Source of the DNA: Chloroflexota bacterium
GTDB taxonomy: Bacteria; Chloroflexota; Anaerolineae; Aggregatilineales; Phototrophicaceae
Direction: 5' to 3'
DNA: 50,495 nucleotides
Assembly: GCA_026713245.1 (NCBI GenBank)
Contig: JAPOOU010000058.1
Location: 1-50,495, forward strand
The notes under the pieces are model-generated. The model worked only from the letters and a program-made list of their open reading frames with translations, ran no database searches and was not told the DNA's origin. A program made the position numbers and the translations under genes. Positions 7,103 through 13,775 of the stretch are shown here, piece by piece (the stretch's first letter is position 1; the number at the start of each line of letters is the position of its first letter).

Positions 7103-8980
7103 ATGAAGAAGTTTGTGGTTCTTTTGTTGGTAGTTTCGCTGTTCATCGGCGCGGCAGCGACGATCGGCGCGCAAGACAGCAGCGAAGACATCTACTATAT
7201 GGTCGGGGGCAACCTGGGGCATCCCTGGTGGAAACAGCATTTCGAGGGCATTGAGGTGGCGGCCGAATGGCTGGGCATCAATGTCGAGATTGTGGGTCCG
7301 CCACCGACGGATGGCATCGCTCTGGAGCAGATCAAGCTGCTGGAGGAGATTGTCGCCAAGCCGAATACGGCCGGCATCATGATGATCGGTTTTGATGTCA
7401 CGCTGATACCGGAGGTATCGAAGCAGGCGATGGCGGCGGGCATCCCCTTCATCCAGTTCAATGGCGATCTCATCGACAAGAGCGCGCGTCATGCCTTCGT
7501 CGGCACAGGCGACTACGCCTTTGGCGAATCCGCCGCACAACTGGTTCTGGATCGCTACCCGGATGGCGCCAAGATCGGCGTGGTCGCTTTCATCAGCGCG
7601 CAGCAGCATCGCGACCGCTTGCAGGGCTTCCAGGAGACGCTTGAGGCATCGGGACGCGCTTATGAATTCCTCGAACCGGTTGATGATCGCGCCTCGATGG
7701 ACGGCGCCTACAACGGCGCGTTGAATCTGATCGAAGCTCATCCCGATATGGATATCATCTATTCGGGCGATGCTTTTGCCGAAGGCGTGGCCAACGCCGT
7801 TAATGACATGGGTCTGGTCGACAGCATTGACGTCGTCGGCGGCGACCGCGCTGACTCGCTGCTGCAGGACATCAAGGACGGCACTGTCATGGGCACGATT
7901 GCGCAGGACACCTTCGCCGAGGGCTTTTTTGGCGTACTTTACATGTATGTGGCGCGCCAGGGTCTTGTATCGCAGGAAGGCGGGCGCATCGCCCTGCCCG
8001 ATACATCAATTACGCAGTCCTTCACCATCACCGCCGAAACCGTCGACTTCTTCCTCGGGGTCGAGCCAGACAAGCCGACGCTGCCGGCCGGCACAGATGG
8101 CGCCTACTACATGGTCGGCGGCAACCTGGGGCACCCCTGGTGGAAGCAGCACTTTGAAGGCATTCAGGCCGCAGCCGATTGGCTGGGTATAAATGTGGAG
8201 ATTGTAGGTCCGCCGCCCACCGACGGCATCGCTTTGGAGCAGATCAAACTGCTGGAGGAGATCGTCGCCAAGCCGGATACCAAGGGCATCATGATGATCG
8301 GCTTTGATGTCACGCTCATCCCCGAGGTATCAAAGCAGGCGATGGCAGCGGGCATTCCATTCATCCAGTTCAATGGCGATCTGATCGACCGGAGCGCGCG
8401 TCACGCCTTCGTCGGTACCGGCGACTTTGCCTTCGGGGAATCTGCCGCGCAACTGGTGCTGGACCGTTATCCTGACGGCGCCAAGATCGGTGTAGTCGCT
8501 TTTATCAGCGCGCAGCAGCACCGCGACCGCTTGCATGGTTTCCAAACGACGCTTGAGGCATCCGGCCGCGCTTACGAATTCCTCGAACCGGTTGATGATC
8601 GCGCCTCGATGGACGGCGCCTATAACGGCGCGCTGAACCTGATCGAAGCCAATCCCGATATGGACATCATCTACTCCGGCGACGCCTTCGCCGAGGGCGT
8701 GGCCAACGCCGTCAAGGACATGGGGCTGGTCGACAACATTGACGTGGTCGGCGGCGACCGCGCAGATTCTCTGTTGCAGGCGATCAAGGACGGCGATGTC
8801 ATGGGCACGATCGCACAAGATACCTTCGCCGAGGGTTTCTTCGGCGTCGTGTACATGTATGTCGCGGCCGAAGGTATAGTCGCGCGCGAAGGCGGGCGCA
8901 TCGCCCTGCCCAATACGGTGATCACGAAGTCCTTCACCGTCACCGCTGAAACCGTCGATTTCTTCCTGGGCGCCGAGTAG
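7103..8980 (+). CDS. Tandem-domain sugar ABC substrate-binding protein
   Basis: An exported protein of 625 residues. A Sec signal peptide (KKFVVLLLVVSLFIGAAA, cleavage after IGAQ) is followed by two complete type I periplasmic-binding-protein domains of about 290 residues, joined by a linker containing EPDKPTLPAGTDG. The domains start at the two YYMVGGNLGHPWW segments, 304 residues apart. I count 24 differences in 290 aligned residues, about 92% identity. Each shows the ribose-binding fold segments GIMMIGFDVT, QFNGDLID, FISAQQHRDR, YSGDAFAEG and VGGDRADSL. There is no lipobox Cys. Normal members have one domain and about 330 residues. The ATG at 7103 follows GGAG at good spacing; a TTG at 7070 is less likely. 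Confidence 0.92.
   Translation: MKKFVVLLLVVSLFIGAAATIGAQDSSEDIYYMVGGNLGHPWWKQHFEGIEVAAEWLGINVEIVGPPPTDGIALEQIKLLEEIVAKPNTAGIMMIGFDVTLIPEVSKQAMAAGIPFIQFNGDLIDKSARHAFVGTGDYAFGESAAQLVLDRYPDGAKIGVVAFISAQQHRDRLQGFQETLEASGRAYEFLEPVDDRASMDGAYNGALNLIEAHPDMDIIYSGDAFAEGVANAVNDMGLVDSIDVVGGDRADSLLQDIKDGTVMGTIAQDTFAEGFFGVLYMYVARQGLVSQEGGRIALPDTSITQSFTITAETVDFFLGVEPDKPTLPAGTDGAYYMVGGNLGHPWWKQHFEGIQAAADWLGINVEIVGPPPTDGIALEQIKLLEEIVAKPDTKGIMMIGFDVTLIPEVSKQAMAAGIPFIQFNGDLIDRSARHAFVGTGDFAFGESAAQLVLDRYPDGAKIGVVAFISAQQHRDRLHGFQTTLEASGRAYEFLEPVDDRASMDGAYNGALNLIEANPDMDIIYSGDAFAEGVANAVKDMGLVDNIDVVGGDRADSLLQAIKDGDVMGTIAQDTFAEGFFGVVYMYVAAEGIVAREGGRIALPNTVITKSFTVTAETVDFFLGAE
7193..8062 (+). repeat. Tandem gene-internal repeat, unit 1 (binding domain 1)
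   Basis: This unit covers YYMVGG to VDFFLG of the binding protein. The same 870 nt recur in frame at 8105-8974, a period of 912 nt. Differences are mostly at third codon positions, so the duplication is not a sequencing artefact and has been under protein-level constraint. Confidence 0.9.
8105..8974 (+). repeat. Tandem gene-internal repeat, unit 2 (binding domain 2)
   Basis: Second unit of the in-frame duplication. Substitutions relative to unit 1 cluster near the end of each unit (RQGLVSQ against AEGIVAR), while the ligand-cleft segments are unchanged. Confidence 0.9.
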
Positions 8981-8992
8981 GAACCTTCAACC

Positions 8993-9029
8993 CCGCTCCC
9001 CCTCTCGCCTTGTAGGAGAGGGGGAGCGG
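8993..9029 (+). terminator. Strong hairpin after the binding-protein gene
   Basis: A 14-bp perfect stem (CCGCTCCCCCTCTC at 8993-9006, its complement at 9016-9029) with a 9-nt loop lies 12 nt after the stop codon. No T run follows, so it may act as a 3'-end stabiliser or a rho-assisted terminator rather than a classical intrinsic terminator. Confidence 0.5.
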
Positions 9030-9061
9030 ATATTGTTGAAGCAACACGATACGATAGCGGC

Positions 9062-9227
9062 GGGTCAGCTAATAAACTCTGTTGAAATTCTACCCCATCC
9101 CCCGGCCCCTTCCCCATTGCAATGGGGAAGGGGAGCTTAAGAAGCTATTATGAGCTTTTCCTCTTATGCGACGGTGGCAGGGTTTGGTCGTAAATCGTGA
9201 TTATCAACAGAGTTCAATAGCTGACCC
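9062..9227. mobile_element. MITE-like palindromic element
   Basis: The left arm (9062-9085, GGGTCAGCT to GTTGA) and right arm (9204-9227, TCAACAG to AGCTGACCC) are inverted copies matching at 21 of 24 positions. Between them lies a perfect 28-bp palindrome at 9106-9133. No transposase is encoded, and no clear target-site duplication was found by eye. A further relic of the GAATTTCAAC segment appears at 9357-9367. Confidence 0.45.
9106..9133. repeat. Perfect 28-bp palindrome
   Basis: CCCCTTCCCCATTG at 9106-9119 is followed immediately by its exact reverse complement at 9120-9133. It is nested inside the larger inverted repeat 9062-9227 and could form a cruciform or a hairpin in RNA. Confidence 0.8.
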
Positions 9228-9250
9228 CTACAAGTTACAATGCGAAGAGT

Positions 9251-9342
9251 GTAGCCGCTCGGCGGCAGCGAAAAGGTCTGTCGCGCACACGCAAAATCGT
9301 AAGCCTGTTCGTCGCATGAGCGACGCGGTTTACGTAAACAGG
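9251..9342 (+). repeat. Dispersed element copy 3 (full length)
   Basis: It runs from TAGCCGCTCGGCGGCAGCG to GTTTACGTAAACAGGG, including the central CAAAATCGTAAGCC and the CGTCGC/GCGACG hairpin. Unlike most copies it is not directly behind a gene. It sits in the repeat-rich spacer 8981-9549, which holds no credible gene. Confidence 0.85.
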
Positions 9343-9411
9343 GGAGGGGTTAGAGTAGAATTTCAACGGACTCTGATGGATCGCCCGACGAGTAGAAACT
9401 GAATGTGTATC

Positions 9412-9432
9412 GGGCGACTCAGCGAGTCGCCC
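9412..9432. repeat. GGGCGACTC hairpin
   Basis: GGGCGACTC (9412-9420), a 3-nt loop and GAGTCGCCC (9424-9432) form a short palindrome followed by CTAC. A similar GTAGGGGCGAG...CTCGCCC hairpin lies at 37537-37556, so this is probably another small dispersed repeat family. Confidence 0.6.
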
Positions 9433-9549
9433 CTACCAACGTCGTTCATATTTTGAGTCAAGGATCTCATGTCGAGGACCGGCTAACAAGTATTTCTACC
9501 GAAAAGGATACACTACCGGCAGTGAGGCCGTTGGACAAATGAGGACAGA

Positions 9550-10359
9550 ATGCCGATGAGACTGAAGGACAAGGTGGCGCTGGTCACCGGCGGCGGACGC
9601 GGGATCGGGCGGCATATCGCCTTGCGGTTGGCCGATGAAGGCGCGGATGTGCTGGTCAATTACGCCAGCAGCCGGGCCGGCGCGGAGGAGATCGCCGATC
9701 AGATCCGCGCGAAGGGGCGGCGAGCCACAGCGCTGCGGGCGAATATCGCCCAGCGCGACGAGGTCGATGCTATGTTTGAGCGCCTTGTAGACGACTTCGG
9801 TCGGATAGACATACTGGTGAACAACTCGGCTATAGACCCCGTCATCCCGTTCCTCGACATGACCGATGAACAGTGGGATCGCGTCATCGATATCAACCTG
9901 AAGGGCAGCTACATGTGTTCTCAGGCCGCCGCCAAGCTGATGGTCGAAGCCGGTGGCGGCGGCAATATTGTCATCATCGGGTCCATGCACAGCATGGCGA
10001 CCTTCCCGGGCATGCTGGCGTATGCCAGCAGCAAAGGCGGTCTCAACGCGATGACGCGGGCGATGGCGCTGGACCTCGCGCCCTACAGAATCCGCGTCAA
10101 TTGTGTGATCCCCGGTTCGATTCACGTGGAAAAAGCCTACGAGGTCATTCCCGATTACGATCCGCATATGATTGATGATCAGATCGCCCTCGGTCGCATC
10201 GGCTATGGACCGGATATCGCGGCGGCTGTTGTGTTTATGGCGTCGTCCGATGCGGCCTACGTCACGGGCGCCACGCTGAATGTCGATGGCGGCGTCATGG
10301 CGCGCATGGCGCTCTGGTTCGACGACCTGGAGACCGTGGAGCGAAAGTACGATAATTAG
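9550..10359 (+). CDS. SDR-family oxidoreductase (glucose/galactose 1-dehydrogenase-like)
   Basis: A classical short-chain dehydrogenase of 269 residues. The cofactor motif GGGRGIG, the ILVNNSAID segment (NNAG variant), a catalytic serine in IIGSMHS and the YASSK catalytic pair are all present, ending in NVDGG and a longer tail (MARMALWFDDLE). Its position first in a compact gene set with an SMP-30 lactonase suggests it oxidises a sugar at C1 to a lactone. GAGGACA precedes the ATG at 9550; a second ATG lies two codons later. The C-terminal extension is longer than in typical members and may mark a substrate subgroup. The sugar-oxidation role is inferred from context. Confidence 0.87.
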   Translation: MPMRLKDKVALVTGGGRGIGRHIALRLADEGADVLVNYASSRAGAEEIADQIRAKGRRATALRANIAQRDEVDAMFERLVDDFGRIDILVNNSAIDPVIPFLDMTDEQWDRVIDINLKGSYMCSQAAAKLMVEAGGGGNIVIIGSMHSMATFPGMLAYASSKGGLNAMTRAMALDLAPYRIRVNCVIPGSIHVEKAYEVIPDYDPHMIDDQIALGRIGYGPDIAAAVVFMASSDAAYVTGATLNVDGGVMARMALWFDDLETVERKYDN

Positions 10360-10402
10360 CGGCGCCAGCATATCTGGCACAGAATGAAGGAAGACCTGAG
10401 CG

Positions 10403-11269
10403 ATGACTGAAGTCGAACATGTCCTGTCTTTGGGCAATATTCTGGGAGAGGGCCCACTGTGGCACTCCGGGGAGCAGGCGCTTTACTGGGTGGATATCGA
10501 GTCCAGTCAAATCTTTCGCTACGATCCAACAAAGAGCCAGCATGAAAAGGCGCAAATGGATATCGCTGTGGGCGCCTTGGCCTTTCGCGAATCCGGCGGC
10601 TTGATATTGGCGACCGCCAAAGGCTTTGCCTACTGGGACATGCAAGACCGCCAGTTGGAATTCATCGCCGACCCCGAAGCGGACAAACCAGGGTCACGCT
10701 TCAATGACGGCAAGGTGGATCGCCGGGGGCGGTTTTGGGCTGGTACTATGACCGTTGAAGGCGCTACCAGCGCGCTCTATCGACTTGATGCCGATGCTTC
10801 CGTGCAAAGAATGGAAAGCGGTATCACGATTGCGAACGGACTGGGCTGGAGCCCGGACAACAAGATCATGTATTTCACCGATACCATGATCCACACGATT
10901 TATGCCTACGACTTCGACCTGGAAAGCGGCAGTATTTCCAACCGTCGGGTATTCGTTCAAGATGCGGATGTGCCCGGGCTGCCGGATGGATTGTGCGTCG
11001 ACAGAGAAGGCTACGTATGGAGCGCGCGCATCCTCGATTGGCGCATTGTCCGCTTCGACCCGGATGGCAAGATGGAGCGTGAGATTCGCTTACCGGTGAA
11101 GAATCCGACCAGCTGTGCCTTCGGCGGGGAGGGTCTTGACGAACTATACGTAACTACGGCGGCTATCGGCTTGACGGACGAGGAAGCGCGACAGCAACCT
11201 CTGGCGGGCGATCTGTTCCGCATTCATACGGGCATAAAGGGGCAAGTCGAGCCCTGTTTCGCCGGCTAG
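10403..11269 (+). CDS. SMP-30/gluconolactonase-family lactonase
   Basis: A six-bladed beta-propeller of 288 residues. The metal ligands expected for the family are visible: Glu16 in ILGEGPLW, Asn101 in RFNDGK, Asn145 in ANGLGWS and Asp195 in PDGLCVD. The family hydrolyses aldonolactones to aldonic acids in the cytoplasm. No signal peptide is present. It follows the SDR gene by about 40 nt and ends 2 nt before the next start, so it is clearly co-transcribed. With the upstream dehydrogenase it would form steps one and two of a non-phosphorylative sugar oxidation. The natural lactone is unknown. Confidence 0.9.
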   Translation: MTEVEHVLSLGNILGEGPLWHSGEQALYWVDIESSQIFRYDPTKSQHEKAQMDIAVGALAFRESGGLILATAKGFAYWDMQDRQLEFIADPEADKPGSRFNDGKVDRRGRFWAGTMTVEGATSALYRLDADASVQRMESGITIANGLGWSPDNKIMYFTDTMIHTIYAYDFDLESGSISNRRVFVQDADVPGLPDGLCVDREGYVWSARILDWRIVRFDPDGKMEREIRLPVKNPTSCAFGGEGLDELYVTTAAIGLTDEEARQQPLAGDLFRIHTGIKGQVEPCFAG

Positions 11270-11271
11270 CC

Positions 11272-12204
11272 ATGCAGCAACTTGAGCAAATTTCGTACAA
11301 GCATTTCGGTTGCTGTTATCGTCTCTGCAACGATCAAATTGACCTGCTTGTCATCGGCGAATTCGGACCGCGTATTATCCGCTTCGGATTCATCGGCGCG
11401 GAGAATGAATTTGCCGAGGTCGACTTTTCGCTGGCCATTCCCGGCCATGGAACCTGGCGGCTGCACGGAGGGCATCGCTTCTGGCACGCGCCCGAAGATA
11501 TGATTCGCACCTACATCCCTGACGATGAGCCTGTGCGTGTGGAAGAACACGGCGGCTTCATCCGCGTCAGGCAGCCGATCGAGCCCAGGACGGGGATCGA
11601 GAAGGAACTGGATATCTCCCTAGCGCCGGATCGCCCCTCGGCGAATGTCGTGCATCGGCTTCGCAATCACAATCTCTGGTCCGTCGAATTGGCGCCTTGG
11701 GCGCTCTCGGCAATGCGGGACAGCGGGACCTGCATCCTTCCCTTGCCAAGCAGAGGGGCGCCTGACCCTGGCGAACTGCCAGGGATAAGCACGATTACGC
11801 TCTGGCAATACAGCGACATGTCCGACGGTCGCTATTGCTGGGGTTCCGACTACATTCGCATTCGACACGACAGAGCCAGGGACGCGCCACAGAAAATCGG
11901 CGCGCATGTCACCGATGGCTGGGCGGCTTACCTGCGGAAGGGGAATCTCTTCCTCAAGACTTTCGATTATGTGGAGGACGCGATCTATCCCGACCGCGGA
12001 TGCTCGGTCGAAGTCTTCTTTAATGAGGAATTTCTTGAGGTCGAGACGCTCGGTCCATTAACACAGCTGGCGCCGGGCGCCAGCATTGAGCATAGGGAAT
12101 CCTGGCAGCTATTCCGAGACATTCCGCCGCTCGAGCGCGATGATGAGATCAGCGACTGTGTCCTACCCATCGTCGAACAGCTGAGGGCAGAGGAACCGTG
12201 GTAA
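11272..12204 (+). CDS. Mutarotase-like protein (DUF4380-type)
   Basis: A beta-rich protein of 310 residues resembling the galactose-mutarotase-like DUF4380 family. Visible features are IGEFGPRIIRFGF near the start, GGHRFWHAPE (typical of the aldose-epimerase-type fold with a conserved His), and the C-terminal VETLGPLTQLAPGASIEHRE. It could interconvert sugar anomers or bind a carbohydrate, and it lies between a lactonase gene and a decarboxylase-like gene, with 2 nt and an overlap as spacing. Catalytic function is not proven for this family, so only the fold and the sugar context are claimed. Confidence 0.75.
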   Translation: MQQLEQISYKHFGCCYRLCNDQIDLLVIGEFGPRIIRFGFIGAENEFAEVDFSLAIPGHGTWRLHGGHRFWHAPEDMIRTYIPDDEPVRVEEHGGFIRVRQPIEPRTGIEKELDISLAPDRPSANVVHRLRNHNLWSVELAPWALSAMRDSGTCILPLPSRGAPDPGELPGISTITLWQYSDMSDGRYCWGSDYIRIRHDRARDAPQKIGAHVTDGWAAYLRKGNLFLKTFDYVEDAIYPDRGCSVEVFFNEEFLEVETLGPLTQLAPGASIEHRESWQLFRDIPPLERDDEISDCVLPIVEQLRAEEPW

Positions 12205-12989
12205 AGCCGGAGGAAAGCGCGTTGCCGGAGAGCAAGGCCGACTCGATCTTCGAGACACCCTTCGATAGTCCTCTCTATCCGCGTTTCCCAATGGAGATGC
12301 GGGACGTGGAAATCATGACGGTGTTTTATCGCACAGACATAGACGCCGCCCGCAGGCTGATCCCCGCGCCACTCGAAATTAAGAGCGATATCGTGATCAT
12401 TCACATGTATCATATGCACGACGCGGATATGTTCGGCGACTATTATGAATCGGCGGTGCAGTTGCCGGTCGCCCTGCCGGGAACTGGGGTGAGCGGCGCG
12501 TATTCTCCCTATCTATATTTGAGCAGCATGGGAGCGGTCGCCGTCGGACGTGAGATATACGGACAGCCGAAGAAAGGGGGAGAGCCGCGCCTGGAAGTTC
12601 GTGGCGACCTCTTTGTAGGCACGGTAAGGCGCAACGGCATTGAGGTCATTACTGCCACCATGCCGTATAAGGCGCGCCGAGCGGAACTCTCTGAGATGCT
12701 CGAATTCGGCGATTTCCGCAGCAATATCAATCTGAAGATCATCAACGGTGTGGACGGCAGAATTGCCATCCGGCAGCTTACGGCGCGCCGATTCGAAAAT
12801 GTTCGTGTGCATGAATGCTGGGCGGGACCCGCGACGATTGAGCTCCGCCCCAACGCGCAAGCCCCTGTCTACAGGCTGCCCGTCCGCGATATGATCGCAG
12901 GCTTTTACTGGCGTACTGACTTCGTATTGCCCTGGGGCGAAGTCTTGCACGACTATTTGGCGACGGAAACCGGCGACGATGAGTCTTAA
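12198..12989 (+). CDS. Acetoacetate decarboxylase-family protein
   Basis: This protein of 263 residues has the acetoacetate decarboxylase fold. The segment GREIYGQPKK carries the adjacent lysines (125 and 126), the first matching the Schiff-base lysine of the family. PAPLEI, SPYLYLSS and a late FYWRTDFVLPWGEVLHDYL are also typical. Many members act as decarboxylases, aldolase-dehydratases or hydratases on other 2- or 3-oxo acids. GTG at 12198 overlaps the previous gene by seven bases, and its own 3' end overlaps the next SDR by 11 bases. In this setting a sugar-derived oxo acid is a plausible substrate, by inference only. Confidence 0.85.
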   Translation: MVKPEESALPESKADSIFETPFDSPLYPRFPMEMRDVEIMTVFYRTDIDAARRLIPAPLEIKSDIVIIHMYHMHDADMFGDYYESAVQLPVALPGTGVSGAYSPYLYLSSMGAVAVGREIYGQPKKGGEPRLEVRGDLFVGTVRRNGIEVITATMPYKARRAELSEMLEFGDFRSNINLKIINGVDGRIAIRQLTARRFENVRVHECWAGPATIELRPNAQAPVYRLPVRDMIAGFYWRTDFVLPWGEVLHDYLATETGDDES

Positions 12990-13749
12990 GGGCAAGGTTG
13001 CCCTGGTGACCGGCGCCGGCAATGGTATCGGCAGAGCCGCTTGCCTGGCCTATGCCGCGGCAGGAGCGCATGTATTGGCTGTCGATATCGATGGCGCTGC
13101 TGCCCTCGCCACAAGAGACGCGATCCGCGCAACCGGTGGCGAAGCGGAGGCCCATCGCGCGGATGTAAGCCAGGCGGGGGAGGCGCAAGCCTACAGTCAG
13201 GAAGCGATTCGCCACTTCGGGCGCATTGACTGTTTCTTTAACAATGCGGGCATAGAGGGCGTCGTCGCCTCCACCATGGAATATCCGGAAGATGTCTTTG
13301 ATCGTGTGATGGCGATCAACCTCAAGGGGGTGTTCCTGGGTTTGAAATATGTATTGCCGCATATGGTGGAAAATAATTCCGGTAGCGTCGTGAATGCGGC
13401 TTCGGTGGGCGGGGTGGTCGGCGCGCCGGGTCTGTGCGCCTATTCCGCCAGCAAGCACGCCATCATTGGGTTGACGCGCACCGCCGCCGCTGAAGTTGCG
13501 CAATACGGCGTACGGGTAAATGCGATTTGTCCCAGCGCGATAGAAACCCGAATGATTGATTCGCTGGCCAGCATGTATGCGCCGGACGACCCCGATTCGG
13601 TGCGCGATCAATTCGTCGCTCGTAACCCAACGCGGCGTTATGGGCTGCCGGAAGAGGTAGCGCAGGTTGTCCTGTTTTTGACATCGGACGCGGCGAGTTT
13701 CGTCAATGGAGAGGCCCTGATGATTGACGGCGGGCGTACAGCGGTCTAA
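12979..13749 (+). CDS. SDR-family oxidoreductase
   Basis: A classical SDR of 256 residues. TGAGNGIG cofactor motif, VDID acidic end of strand 2 (suggesting NAD preference), FFNNAGIEG, serine in NAASVGG and catalytic YSASK are all complete. The C-terminus has INGEALMIDGG-like residues (VNGEALMIDGG). It starts inside the acetoacetate-decarboxylase-like gene (11-nt overlap), so the five genes from 9550 to 13749 are one operon. It converges with the glycosidase gene on the other strand, only 26 nt away. It probably oxidises or reduces an intermediate of the same sugar pathway. Confidence 0.87.
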   Translation: MSLKGKVALVTGAGNGIGRAACLAYAAAGAHVLAVDIDGAAALATRDAIRATGGEAEAHRADVSQAGEAQAYSQEAIRHFGRIDCFFNNAGIEGVVASTMEYPEDVFDRVMAINLKGVFLGLKYVLPHMVENNSGSVVNAASVGGVVGAPGLCAYSASKHAIIGLTRTAAAEVAQYGVRVNAICPSAIETRMIDSLASMYAPDDPDSVRDQFVARNPTRRYGLPEEVAQVVLFLTSDAASFVNGEALMIDGGRTAV

Positions 13750-13775
13750 GCACCGCCGGTTATGCTCCGCCGCGA

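Noticed and set aside
9166..9402. Open frame of 78 codons in the spacer
   Set aside because: It runs through the right arm of the MITE-like unit and a dispersed element, has no ribosome binding site and no protein-like composition.
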